DNA from: Gemmatimonadota bacterium
GTDB lineage: Bacteria > Gemmatimonadota > Gemmatimonadetes > Longimicrobiales > Gaopeijiaceae
DNA: 64,000 nucleotides
NCBI GenBank assembly: GCA_030428885.1
Contig: JAUIEJ010000011.1
Span: 185,279-249,278 of the forward strand
Direction: 5' to 3'
Shown: positions 16,986 through 25,158 of the stretch, one piece after another
How positions within the stretch are numbered: position 1 is the first letter of the stretch
How the letters are laid out: the number at the start of each line of letters is the position of its first letter
Position numbers and translations under genes: made by a program
The notes under the pieces: model-generated
The model's database searches: none
Told to the model about the DNA's origin: nothing
Seen by the model: the letters and a program-made list of their open reading frames with translations, nothing else

Positions 16986-17606
16986 ATGAATTCGACGCAC
17001 GTCGCCTCCCTCGCCACCGCGTTCCTCCTGGTGCCCATGGCCCTGGCCGCCCAAAACCCCCACGTGGGGCACGTGGCCACGGGCTTCGCCAACACGCCCG
17101 ATGGTATGGGACTCCTCCCTGCCGCCGAGGCCGAGGCCGCCGTGGCGCGGCAGCATGCCGATCTCGCCGCCCGGGACCTGTCCAGCCTGAGCTCCATGAA
17201 GACCCACGTGGCCCACGTCCAGCACGCCCTGAACCCCACGGTGGTGGAGAACGGGCCGGGGCTGGGCTACGGCGTGGTGGCGGCCGCCGAGGGCGTGGCC
17301 CGGCACATCGAGTTGGCGGCCGGCGTCGATGGCGCCGGCGACATGGTGACGCGTCACGCGCCCCACGTCGCCCAGTCGGCCCGGAACGCCCTGGCCCGGG
17401 CCCAGCGCATCCTGGAGCTGGCCACCCAGGTCCAGGCTGCCGACAACGCCGCCTCCGCCGGGCCCATGGTCCAGGATATCCAGACCCTGGCCGCCGAACT
17501 GGTGGACGGCGTGGACGCCGACGGCGACGGCAGCGTGGGCTGGCAGGAGGGCGAGGGCGGCCTGGCCACGGCGCGGCAGCACCTCGGGTTCATCGTGGGG
17601 GGCTAA
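16986..17606 (+). CDS. secreted alpha-helical protein with one EF-hand-like loop
   Basis: 206 aa from ATG 16986, preceded by GGAG at 16976-16979. A signal peptide (HVASLATAFLLVPMALAAQ) is followed by a His- and Ala-rich helical protein: HVGHVATGFANTPDG, VARQHADLAARDLSSLSSMK, THVAHVQHALNPTVV, GVARHIELAAG. Near the C-terminus DADGDGSVGWQEGEGG fits a calcium-binding EF-hand loop. I recognise no named family. The high His content and the D-x-D-x-D-G loop suggest metal binding in the periplasm, which is inference. Its stop overlaps the convergent gene by 4 bases. Confidence 0.75.
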   Translation: MNSTHVASLATAFLLVPMALAAQNPHVGHVATGFANTPDGMGLLPAAEAEAAVARQHADLAARDLSSLSSMKTHVAHVQHALNPTVVENGPGLGYGVVAAAEGVARHIELAAGVDGAGDMVTRHAPHVAQSARNALARAQRILELATQVQAADNAASAGPMVQDIQTLAAELVDGVDADGDGSVGWQEGEGGLATARQHLGFIVGG

Positions 17607-18178
17607 CTCAGCGTCACCATCTCGCCGTTCTCGCCCTCGACCGAGACCCCGGCGATGATGAGGTTCCGGCCGCCGCCCGGCTCGCTCGACACCCGCCAGC
17701 CCTCGGGAGTCGAACGGAGGACGTACATCTCGGGGGAGTCATCGACGGAAGGGGCCGGTGCCGGGTTCCGCTGCGCCGCCCGCTCGCGGACGATGACGTA
17801 GGCGCGGGATCCGTCCGCCACCGTACCGGCCACGCGGTAGCGGTCCCACCAACGCGCGTCGGTGGGCGAGTGGCGGCCCAGTTTCGCCGCGTGCTCGGGA
17901 TGCTTCGCCTTGAGGGCGGCCAGCACCCGGGCGTAGCGGGTGCCCGGGTCGGTGGCCTCGAGGTGACGAGCCCAGGTCTCGGCCGCATCGAGGGCGGCGA
18001 GTTCCTCTTCGGAGTGCACCCCGGCGAAGTGATCGCTCCAGGAGGGCCCGTAGTGCGCCGGGGCCCGACGCTTGAAGTCGGCGAGGAACGCGGGGGTGAA
18101 GAGGGCGGCGGCATCCCGCCAGCGCCGCTCGTCCAGGGCCGACAGCAACGCCTCGACCACCTGGGCGGGTTCGCTCAC
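17603..18178 (-). CDS. unknown protein, paralogue of the gene upstream
   Basis: 191 aa from GTG 18178; the start overlaps the TGA of the upstream gene by 4 bases (GTGA), so translation is probably coupled. It shares its layout with that neighbour: PAQVVEALLSALDERRWRDA, AALFTPAFLADF, LEATDPGTRYARVLAALKAKHPEHAAKL, then VAGTVADGSRAYVIVRER and a C-terminal strand LIIAGVSVEGENGE. A helix-rich start and a curved sheet (VVGTV, AYVIV, YVLRS, GWRVSS) resemble an NTF2/SnoaL-like cone, a tentative reading. No signal peptide. The pair arose by tandem duplication. Confidence 0.72.
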   Translation of the reverse strand: MSEPAQVVEALLSALDERRWRDAAALFTPAFLADFKRRAPAHYGPSWSDHFAGVHSEEELAALDAAETWARHLEATDPGTRYARVLAALKAKHPEHAAKLGRHSPTDARWWDRYRVAGTVADGSRAYVIVRERAAQRNPAPAPSVDDSPEMYVLRSTPEGWRVSSEPGGGRNLIIAGVSVEGENGEMVTLS

Positions 18179-18789
18179 GGTGCCTCCTCCTCGAACTTCA
18201 GGGGCAGGAACACGCGCTTGCCACGGTCGTCGGTCACGCTGAGGCCGCCGAGATGCCACCGACGATTTCTCCGCAGCTCTCCCGATACCCGCCAGCCGTG
18301 GTTCCGGCGGCGAAGCACCACCGTGTCGGGGGGAAAGTCGAGGGGTAGGGCGAGATCGTCGGAAGCGTCCCGCTTCCGGATCACCGCCCACGCCTGGTCG
18401 CCGTCGACCACGGTGCCCACCACCCGCAGATTCCACGCGTCGGTCCATTCGTCGCCGACGCGTGCCAGCTGCTCGGCATGCTCCGGGTACTGGGCTTCCA
18501 GCGCGGCCGCCACCTTCGCCACTCGCGTGCGGGGGTCGGTGGCCTCGAGGGAGCGGGCGAACGCCTCGTGCGGGGCCATCGCTTCGAGGGCTTCCAGGGA
18601 CTCCACGCCGGCGACGTCGTCCCTCAGCACCCGCGGCCGGAGTGTCCCGTGGCGATGCTGCGCCAGCACCTCGTTCGTTCGTGCCGCGTGCACCTCGGGG
18701 GTGAAGAGGGCGGCCGCGTCCCGCCACCGCTCCTCGCCGAGGGCGGCGATCAGCGCCTCCACCACCGGTGTCGGGTCGGGGGAATCCAT
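18175..18789 (-). CDS. unknown protein, first of a tandem paralogous pair
   Basis: 204 aa from ATG 18789. It aligns along its length with the following gene: PTPVVEALIAALGEERWRDA, AALFTPEVHAAR, RSLEATDPRTRVAKVAAALE, YPEHAEQLARV, LRVVGTVVDGDQAWAVIRKR, VVLRRRNHGWRVSGEL, GLSVTDDRGKR. Conserved W-R-D-A-A-A-L-F-T-P and the final sheet suggest an NTF2-like fold, not proven. It lies divergent from the secreted protein at 18899, with a perfect dyad between them. No membrane segment or enzymatic motif is seen. Confidence 0.72.
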   Translation of the reverse strand: MDSPDPTPVVEALIAALGEERWRDAAALFTPEVHAARTNEVLAQHRHGTLRPRVLRDDVAGVESLEALEAMAPHEAFARSLEATDPRTRVAKVAAALEAQYPEHAEQLARVGDEWTDAWNLRVVGTVVDGDQAWAVIRKRDASDDLALPLDFPPDTVVLRRRNHGWRVSGELRRNRRWHLGGLSVTDDRGKRVFLPLKFEEEAP

Positions 18790-18861
18790 GGCGCAATGAT
18801 GCCGTCCCGGCGATCCGACCGAAATACCCTGGTTCGGGGATGGCCGCGTGGCGCGGTCCTG

Positions 18862-18877
18862 GTGCTCTTGAGAGCAC
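18862..18877. promoter_or_regulatory. perfect 16-bp dyad in a divergent intergenic region, possible operator
   Basis: GTGCTCT-TG-AGAGCAC is a perfect palindrome in the 109-base gap between two divergent genes, ending 21 bases before the start codon at 18899. It could bind a dimeric repressor. No regulator is encoded beside it, and a short hairpin is the alternative. Confidence 0.4.
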
Positions 18878-18898
18878 ACCCCGAACCAGGAGGCAGGC

Positions 18899-19537
18899 AT
18901 GATCCACCCCATCTCCGTGGGACGCGCGCTCACCCTTCTCGCCGCGGTCGGCCTTCTCGCCGTTCCGAGCGCCGTAGAGGCCCAACGTCCCGGGGGCGTC
19001 GTCCGACCCGTGACCACCTACCCGGGGGGCTCCCGGGTCGACGAGGACCCCGAAAAGGAAGTCATTCCCGGCGGCAAGTGCGAAGGCGGCGACCGGGAGG
19101 TCCTGCTGCGAGAGCTCACCGAGTGGGACGTGACGGCGCTGGCCACCGTGCCCTATGCCTGGAGCCAGGGCGAGATCACCGACTCCATCGACGGGGTGGC
19201 CCAGGAGCTGGACGAGGCCGCCGGAGGGTCGTTCGACGCCGATCTCCAGCCGGTGATCAAGGTGCTCAGCGGCCGCTGGGCCGAGGGCATGATGCTCTGG
19301 TACGCGAAGTTCGGCCGCATCCAGGTCGACCGCACCCAGATCTGGACGTGCCCGCCCCCGGCCAACGTCTGGGTCCTGAAGGACGAACTCGAGAAGAGCA
19401 CGCCCCTCTCCACCGGCTGGATCGAGGTGCACCGCGCCCGCCTGAGTTCGGTGACGGGCCCTCTCTACCGGAGCATCCTGGACAAGTACATCAGCGAGGG
19501 ACTGCCCCAGGACGACTCGCCCATTCCGGGAGGTTGA
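18899..19537 (+). CDS. secreted protein of unknown function
   Basis: 212 aa. ATG 18899 follows AGGAGG (18888-18893) at ideal spacing. A signal peptide (RALTLLAAVGLLAVPSAVEAQ) is clear. The mature part has two Cys (GGKCEGGDRE, IWTCPPPANVW) and a helical middle (EVLLRELTEWDVTALATV, ITDSIDGVAQELDEAAGG, LQPVIKVLSGRWAEGMMLWY). No family is recognised. The OmpA-family gene starts 1 base after its stop, so the two are certainly cotranscribed and this protein probably works with it at the outer membrane or peptidoglycan. Confidence 0.75.
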   Translation: MIHPISVGRALTLLAAVGLLAVPSAVEAQRPGGVVRPVTTYPGGSRVDEDPEKEVIPGGKCEGGDREVLLRELTEWDVTALATVPYAWSQGEITDSIDGVAQELDEAAGGSFDADLQPVIKVLSGRWAEGMMLWYAKFGRIQVDRTQIWTCPPPANVWVLKDELEKSTPLSTGWIEVHRARLSSVTGPLYRSILDKYISEGLPQDDSPIPGG

Positions 19538-19538
19538 G

Positions 19539-20876
19539 ATGCGTCCGGGACCGGCCGTAGCCTCCGGCCTCTTCGTCCTGGCGTGCCTCGCCGTACCCGC
19601 GCCGTCCAGCGGCCAGATCCGGGACATCGTGCGGCAGCGGGCCCGAGACGCCGTGTCGAACGTCACCAACGCCGCCGTCGACGAGGTGGAACGCCGTATC
19701 GGCGACGCCGTGGCCTGCATCGTCACCGATCGCGAGTGTGTGGACGAGGCGAGGGAAGCGGGGGAGCCCGTGATCCTCACCGACGACGAGGGGACGCCCA
19801 TCACCGATCAGGACGGGCATCCCATCACCGATCCCACCCTCGCCGAGGCCGCCCTGGAGGAACCGGGCACCGGGCGGTGGATCGACTACGATTACCTCCG
19901 GGGCGAACGCCCCGTCTTCAACACCTGGTGGAACATCGAGGACCCGGACAACCTCCCGTCCATGCGCCCGAATCCCTCGGTGCGCATCGGGCGGATCCCT
20001 CCGGAGATCGTCTGGCAACGGGGCAACATGCAGATGATCGAACTCGACGGAAGGGCCGTGCTGGAGATGGCCGGCCGAGGGCACTTCCAGGTGCATCTGT
20101 CCGAGCCCCTGCCCGACGACTTCTCCCTGGAATTCACTCTCATGAGCCCGGGCGGGTGGGATCTGGTGGTGTACTTCGAGCCCGTGGTGGGGGTGCGGAA
20201 GTTCGACGACGACGTGGACCGCCACTACCTCGAGGCGGGACGGCGGGTGGCCATCGCCCACGCCTACAACGCCGGCGAGGAACTGTCCGTGGTCTCGGGC
20301 GTCCCCGCCGACGACGACTTCGTCACCGTGAAGTTCCAGCGCGACGCGACGGGGTACGCCCTGGTCTACGCCAACGGGGAACGGGCCCAGATTCCCCGGT
20401 TCCGGATGACCGAGGGGTCGAACGTGATCGAGTTCTTCACCCAGGCGAGCGCGGCCCAGCCGGTGTACGTCCGCGACATCCGCGTCGACTACGGCGTGGT
20501 GGATCCGGTGGAGGTGGCCCAGGTCTTCGCCGACGCGGGCCATTACACGACGCGGTCGATCTTCTTCGACTTCGACAGCGCCCGGCTCCGTCCCGAATCC
20601 ACCCCCGAACTGGAGAAGGTCCAGCGCATGATCGAGGACTTCGGGGCGCCGGTGGTCATCACCGGGCACACCGATGCCCTGGGAGAGGACGACTACAACC
20701 TGGATCTCTCGGTCCAGCGGGCGGAGGCGGTGCGGGACTATCTGGTGGGGCGGGGGGTGGACCCGGCGCTGATCTCGGCCGAGGGACGCGGTGAAGGGGA
20801 GCCGGTGGGCGACAACGCCACCGACGAGGGCCGGCAGGCGAACCGCCGGGTCGTCGTCACCCCCGCCGGCGGCTGA
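19539..20876 (+). CDS. OmpA-family outer-membrane/peptidoglycan-binding protein
   Basis: 445 aa. Signal peptide (AVASGLFVLACLAVPAPSSG) with cleavage near residue 25. A middle beta-sandwich domain (about residues 115-320, VLEMAGRGHFQVHLSEPL, FSLEFTLMSPGGWDLVVYFE) resembles LamG-like folds and is unusual before an OmpA domain. The C-terminal OmpA domain spans about 335-445: SIFFDFDSARLRPES, VVITGHTDALGEDDYNLDLS, QRAEAVRDYLVGRGVDPALI, ANRRVVV; the Asp of GHTDALG and the Arg of NRRV are those that bind meso-diaminopimelate in the family. It likely tethers the envelope to peptidoglycan. It is convergent with the response regulator, 12 bases away. Confidence 0.88.
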   Translation: MRPGPAVASGLFVLACLAVPAPSSGQIRDIVRQRARDAVSNVTNAAVDEVERRIGDAVACIVTDRECVDEAREAGEPVILTDDEGTPITDQDGHPITDPTLAEAALEEPGTGRWIDYDYLRGERPVFNTWWNIEDPDNLPSMRPNPSVRIGRIPPEIVWQRGNMQMIELDGRAVLEMAGRGHFQVHLSEPLPDDFSLEFTLMSPGGWDLVVYFEPVVGVRKFDDDVDRHYLEAGRRVAIAHAYNAGEELSVVSGVPADDDFVTVKFQRDATGYALVYANGERAQIPRFRMTEGSNVIEFFTQASAAQPVYVRDIRVDYGVVDPVEVAQVFADAGHYTTRSIFFDFDSARLRPESTPELEKVQRMIEDFGAPVVITGHTDALGEDDYNLDLSVQRAEAVRDYLVGRGVDPALISAEGRGEGEPVGDNATDEGRQANRRVVVTPAGG

Positions 20877-20888
20877 ACGGACGACGGG

Positions 20889-21542
20889 TCACCCTCGCAG
20901 CAATCCCTGCTCGAGGGTGACCCGGACCGCCGCGGCCCGGGAGCTCACGTGGAGCTTCCGGTAGATGTTCTTCACGTGGGTGCGCACCGTGTGGGGACTG
21001 ATGAAGAGCCTCCGGGCGATGGCGGCCTCGGTCTCGCCGGCCACGATCCATTGAAGGAGCTCCACCTCCCGGGGGGAGAGATCGGGGCGCTCGTCCCGAG
21101 GGGGCGGGACCGTGGTGGCCGCCACCAGGCCCAGGAGACGCCGGGCCACCGACTGGGACAGGGGCGCGCCGCCCGCACGGACATCGAGGACGGCCTCCAC
21201 GATTCGCTCGGCATCGGCGTCCTTGAGGAGATACCCGGAGGCGCCGTTCCGCACCGCCTCGAAGACGTTGGGCGTGTCGTCGAACACCGTGAGCATGAGG
21301 GCGTCGACCTCGGGGTACTCGGCCCCCAGCCGTGCCACCACGTCGATGCCCGAGTCCGGCCCCAGCTCGATGTCCAGGAGCGCCACCTCGGGCGGAGACG
21401 CCAGGCCCTCCAGCATGGAGAAGAAGGCCGCCGGAGTGGCGGCTTCGCCCACCACCTCCAGCGCGTCGAAGTAGGCCAGCCGCCGCGCCAGTCGGCGGCG
21501 GAAGCGATCGTTGTCGTCCAGGAGAACCACCGGGACGGCCAC
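20889..21542 (-). CDS. NarL/FixJ-type response regulator
   Basis: 217 aa from GTG 21542, preceded by GGAGGAG. The receiver domain (about 1-120) has the acidic pocket LLDDND, phospho-acceptor D57 in ALLDIELGPDSG, Thr in LMLTVFDD and Lys in GYLLKDAD. The LuxR-type HTH (about 150-212) reads LSPREVELLQWIVAGETEAAIARRL, FISPHTVRTHVKNIYRKL, the standard DNA-binding fold. It lies 12 bases downstream of the histidine kinase on the same strand, so the two form a cognate pair. Target genes are not evident; the divergent PadR/ADOP operon and the kinase itself are candidates. Confidence 0.95.
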   Translation of the reverse strand: MAVPVVLLDDNDRFRRRLARRLAYFDALEVVGEAATPAAFFSMLEGLASPPEVALLDIELGPDSGIDVVARLGAEYPEVDALMLTVFDDTPNVFEAVRNGASGYLLKDADAERIVEAVLDVRAGGAPLSQSVARRLLGLVAATTVPPPRDERPDLSPREVELLQWIVAGETEAAIARRLFISPHTVRTHVKNIYRKLHVSSRAAAVRVTLEQGLLRG

Positions 21543-21554
21543 GGCTCCTCCGGG

Positions 21555-24500
21555 TCAGGGTCGGGCAGGGGACGACACGCTAGCCACCCCACCCGCGACG
21601 TCGCCATACCCGGAAGCGGGGATGCGAGCCGCCACCGTGGTGCCGCCGTCGTCGTTGGGGCCGATGCGAAACCGGCCGCCCAGTTCCTCGAGCCGCGCCC
21701 GCATGCTCCCGATGCCGACCCCCAGTCCCGCCTCCACCTCCTCCCGGCGGTAGGTGCCGTCGTCGGACACGGTCAACTCCAGGCCGTCGGTCTCGGCGGT
21801 TCCGCCTCGGACCCGCACCGTGACCACCCGGGCCCCGGCGTGGCGCACGGCGTTGGTGATGGACTCCTGCACCACCCGGAACAAACCCAGCGCCTGCCCC
21901 GGGTTCAGGGGCGGAGTGCCCGGACCCTCCACCTCCAGGAGGAGGCGCGGGGTCGCCACGTGGCGCTGCCGGTCGGCCAGGTAGGTGCCCAGTCGATCGC
22001 AGAAGTCCGCCCACGTCACCCGTTCCTGGCGAAGCGACCACACCGTGTCCCGCAGCTCGGCGAGGGTCCGGCGGGCGTCGCCGTCGAGCTCGTCCAGGTG
22101 CTCGGCGGTCTCGTCGGGCCGGCCCGCCGCGGCGCTCAGTCGCACGAGTTCGATGCCCGAGACGATCCCGGACACGTGGGCGCCCAGGTGATCGTGGAGG
22201 TCGCGGTAGATGCGGTCCCGCTCCGCGCGAACGGACCGCTCCAGCTCCAGGGAACGGATGCGCGCCCGGAGGCGGCGCGTGGAGACGGCGCGCACCGCCG
22301 CCACCAGGGCGGCCAGGGCCGTGCTCCCCACGAGAAGGCGAAACCAGAGGGTGTCCCAGAAGGGGGGCGGCACCACGATGGCGAGCGACGCCCCGGACTC
22401 GTTCCAGATTCCGTCGCCGCTCCGGGCCCGAACACGAAAGGTGTAGTCTCCCGGCGGCACGCCCATGTAGCGGACCCGGGGTCCCCCGGGATCGTACCAC
22501 TCGGGATCCAGCCCCTCCAGGAGCACGGCGAACTGGACGTCCGTCCCGGCGTAACTCGGAGCGGCGAAGTGGATGTCGAACCCGGCGTCCCCGTACGCCG
22601 TGACCGCTTCGGTGGCCCCGTACGCCGGGATCCCCTCGATGCCCGAGGGCCGGATGCGCTCCACGCGATCGATGACCACCGAGGGCGGATTCGGGTTGTC
22701 GGCGATGCCGTCGGGATCGAAGAAGGTGACCCCGTCGATCCCCCCGAAGAGGATCGACCCGGAGGCCGTGCGCAGGGCGGCGCGGCGGTTGAACTCCGAC
22801 TCGGCCACGTCCTCTCCCACCGGGTACAGCCGCACCGAAAGGGCCTCGCCCGGGAAGGTGCGGGGGTCGTCGATGCGGAGCAGGCCCACGTTGGTGCTGA
22901 CCCAGAAGTCCCCGGACCCGTCGCGGACCATGGAGTACACCGTGGTTTCCGGGACCCCGTCGTCGGGCCCCAGGAGGTGGAAGGCGCCGGCGGCCTCGTC
23001 GAACCACCCCAGCCCCCGATCGCCCCCGAACCACGGCCGTCCCGCGGCGTCTTCGGCGGCGGCCCACAGCCCCTCGCTTCCGCGGAACACGGGTGGGTCG
23101 CCCACGGGGTGATGGGTGGGCCGACGGGACTCCGGATCGACCTCGTACACGTCACTGTGGGACGTGCCCACCCAGACCCGACCGTCGGACGCGGTGCGCA
23201 GGGACTCCACCCGGAGGGGCCCCTGCCGCACCCGGGGCAACTCCACGCGCCCCGACGCCCCGGTGGCGGGCTCCAGCCAGAACAGCCCCTCCACGGCTCC
23301 GATCCAGATCGTGCCGTCTCCGCTCCGGGCCAGGGTGTAGGCTGCGGGCTGCCGACCCGAGCCTCCCGTGGGAAGGGGGTACCACCGAACGGTGCCCCCC
23401 TGGGGGTCGTAGCGCCCCACGCCGCGGCTGGTGCCCAACCAGGTGCGCCCGTCCTCGTCCGGGGCCAGCGCCCAGACGTCCCGGGGGGGGTCGGGCACGG
23501 CCGGGAGGGGATCGGTGATGCGGCCGTCCCGGGCCCCGATGCGCCGGAGCCCCGTGCCCAGGGTGCCCAACAGGAGGTCGCCGGAGAGGTCGATGCCCAG
23601 CGACATGACGGGCCCCAGCTCGTCGTGGAGCCCCGGGTCGAAGCGCGCCCGGGAGTGACCGAAGGCCCGGGGGAAGGCGTCGAAGCGGAGGAGCCCCCGA
23701 AGGGTGGCCGCCCACACGGAGCCGTCCGAATCCTCGGCGAGGGACCAGACCGTGTTGAGGCTCCCGGGCCCGCCGCCGCTCCACAGCGGCGTGGCCGTGG
23801 CCCCGGGTATCGGGGCCCGGGCGAGGCCGCCCCCCGCCCACCACTCCCGTCCCTGCCGGTCCACCAATCGATCCAGGGGCCGAGAGGTGAGCCCCAGGGC
23901 CGAGAGCGGGCGGGCGTCGCCCACGGTGGGCGCCCCCGACAGGTCCAGTCGGTGGACGCCGAGCTCCGACCCGATGAGGGGCACGCCCGCCGCGTCTTTT
24001 CCCACCGCCATGGATTCGGGGTAGGGCAGGGAGTCCACCCGAAGCACGGCCCCCGAGTCGCTGAACGCCTCCAGGGCCCCGTTCCGGTGCAGGACCCACG
24101 ATCCGCCGCCGCTCTCCACGAACCCCCAGGGGGTCACGGATTCCCGCCCCGGGGGATACCGGCCCACCCGCACGAAGGTGTCGGACCCGGGGTCGTGGCG
24201 ATGGACCCCGTCGTCGTTGGCCACCCACATGGTGCCCGCGGAATCCTCCAGGAAGACGCCGCTTCCGATGGCGTAGCGGCGAAACCCTCCGGTGGACCGA
24301 TCGAAGCGATTCACGCCGGCCCCGGTGCCCACCCACAGGCGGTGGTCCCGGTCCTCGTGGAGGGTGCGCACCGTGCTGTTGGCCAGGGACCCGGGGTCGG
24401 ACGGGGCGTGGCGGAACACCTGGAACGACCGCCCGTCGTACCGGTTCAGCCCGTCGGCGGTCCCGATCCAGAGAAACCCCTGGTGATCCTGCAGGAGGGC

Positions 24501-24665
24501 GAACGCCGAGTTGTGGGAGAGCCCGTCACTGCGGTCGATCCACTCCAGCGGGGCCTGGAGCCCGTCGTACCACGGGGGGGCCGCCTCCTGACCGCGGGCT
24601 CCGGTCGGGGGGGCCAGCGCCACGCTCACGGCGGCGGCAGTCCACAGGATTGGCCTGGCGATCAT
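21555..24665 (-). CDS. hybrid-sensor histidine kinase with two-component regulator propeller and Y_Y_Y domain
   Basis: 1036 aa from ATG 24665, which gives a signal peptide (MIARPILWTAAAVSVALAPP). Residues about 35-690 hold many regulator-propeller blades with the W-(I/V)-G-T..G(L/V).R(Y/F)D motif (GFLWIGTADGLNRYDGRS, RLWVGTGAGVNRFDR, GRTWLGTSRGVGRYDP). A Y_Y_Y domain follows (about 700-770, LEGLDPEWYDPGGPRVRYMG), one membrane helix near 775-795, then HisKA_3 with the phospho-His in ERDRIYRDLHDHLGAHVSG (about 820) and HATPase (VVQESITNAVRHAG, GVGIGSMRARLEELGG). Family knowledge: the periplasmic propeller senses extracellular ligands, often glycans in Bacteroidota. The ligand here is unknown. 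It has no receiver domain; the regulator is the next gene. Confidence 0.93.
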   Translation of the reverse strand: MIARPILWTAAAVSVALAPPTGARGQEAAPPWYDGLQAPLEWIDRSDGLSHNSAFALLQDHQGFLWIGTADGLNRYDGRSFQVFRHAPSDPGSLANSTVRTLHEDRDHRLWVGTGAGVNRFDRSTGGFRRYAIGSGVFLEDSAGTMWVANDDGVHRHDPGSDTFVRVGRYPPGRESVTPWGFVESGGGSWVLHRNGALEAFSDSGAVLRVDSLPYPESMAVGKDAAGVPLIGSELGVHRLDLSGAPTVGDARPLSALGLTSRPLDRLVDRQGREWWAGGGLARAPIPGATATPLWSGGGPGSLNTVWSLAEDSDGSVWAATLRGLLRFDAFPRAFGHSRARFDPGLHDELGPVMSLGIDLSGDLLLGTLGTGLRRIGARDGRITDPLPAVPDPPRDVWALAPDEDGRTWLGTSRGVGRYDPQGGTVRWYPLPTGGSGRQPAAYTLARSGDGTIWIGAVEGLFWLEPATGASGRVELPRVRQGPLRVESLRTASDGRVWVGTSHSDVYEVDPESRRPTHHPVGDPPVFRGSEGLWAAAEDAAGRPWFGGDRGLGWFDEAAGAFHLLGPDDGVPETTVYSMVRDGSGDFWVSTNVGLLRIDDPRTFPGEALSVRLYPVGEDVAESEFNRRAALRTASGSILFGGIDGVTFFDPDGIADNPNPPSVVIDRVERIRPSGIEGIPAYGATEAVTAYGDAGFDIHFAAPSYAGTDVQFAVLLEGLDPEWYDPGGPRVRYMGVPPGDYTFRVRARSGDGIWNESGASLAIVVPPPFWDTLWFRLLVGSTALAALVAAVRAVSTRRLRARIRSLELERSVRAERDRIYRDLHDHLGAHVSGIVSGIELVRLSAAAGRPDETAEHLDELDGDARRTLAELRDTVWSLRQERVTWADFCDRLGTYLADRQRHVATPRLLLEVEGPGTPPLNPGQALGLFRVVQESITNAVRHAGARVVTVRVRGGTAETDGLELTVSDDGTYRREEVEAGLGVGIGSMRARLEELGGRFRIGPNDDGGTTVAARIPASGYGDVAGGVASVSSPARP

Positions 24666-24804
24666 GGGGCCAAGGTGGACCGGCTCCCCTCGAAGCGCCA
24701 CCGACCGGCGGCGGCCCCGCCCCTTGCGGCCCGCGCCGCTCTGGTATTACATCCGTGAGCGGATACAACATATAACGGATGCACGCCCTCGACTCCGGAG
24801 TCCC
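24666..24804. other. divergent promoter region, kinase versus PadR operon
   Basis: 139 bases between two divergent start codons. The half next to padR is AT-richer than its surroundings (TACAACATATAAC around 24764-24776) and carries a repeated CATCCG/CGGATG dyad, listed separately. It presumably holds both promoters. Confidence 0.5.
24750..24781. promoter_or_regulatory. probable PadR operator upstream of the padR-permease operon
   Basis: CATCCGT (24750-24756) and ACGGATG (24775-24781) are perfect inverses across 18 bases, and an extra CGGAT at 24760-24764 pairs with the first ATCCG. The AT-rich centre (ATACAACATATA) looks like the promoter. The site lies 24 bases before the PadR start codon, as expected for autorepression of PadR-regulated transporter operons. 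Confidence 0.55.
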
Positions 24805-25158
24805 ATGAACGCCCCGCGGCACGCCCCTCCCGACTACCTGACCCCGGTGATCTACCACACCCTCCTGGCCCTGGTGGCCGAGCCGCGCCACGGGTACGGC
24901 ATCTCCGAGGAGGTGTCGGCCATGACCCAGGGCGCGCTCACCATGGGCCCGGGCACCCTCTACGGCACCCTCAATCGCCTCGCCGACAAGGGCTGGGTTG
25001 CGCCCACCGAGGTCGACGACGTGGAGGCGCCCCACGCCGACCGACGCCGCTACTACCGCCTCACCGACCAGGGACGGGCCGTGCTCGAGCACGAAGCCCG
25101 CCGCCTCGCCCGGGCCGTGCACCTCGCCACCGACCATTCGGTCCTGGACGCCTCGTGA
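24805..25158 (+). CDS. PadR-family transcriptional repressor
   Basis: 117 aa from ATG 24805. The winged-helix PadR core is complete: VIYHTLLALVAEPRHGYGIS, EEVSAMTQGALTMGPGTLYG, TLNRLADKGWVAPTEV, then RRYYRLTDQGRAVLEHEARR and a short C-terminal dimerisation helix. This is the small subfamily that sits in front of ADOP permeases in acidobacteria, gemmatimonads and relatives. Its stop overlaps the permease start by 4 bases (GTGA), so both are expressed together, and it probably represses the operon from the dyad at 24750-24781. The inducer is unknown. Confidence 0.94.
   Translation: MNAPRHAPPDYLTPVIYHTLLALVAEPRHGYGISEEVSAMTQGALTMGPGTLYGTLNRLADKGWVAPTEVDDVEAPHADRRRYYRLTDQGRAVLEHEARRLARAVHLATDHSVLDAS

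Noticed and set aside
17603-18789. Toxin-antitoxin pair
   Set aside because: The two proteins are paralogues of about 200 residues, without toxin or DNA-binding motifs.
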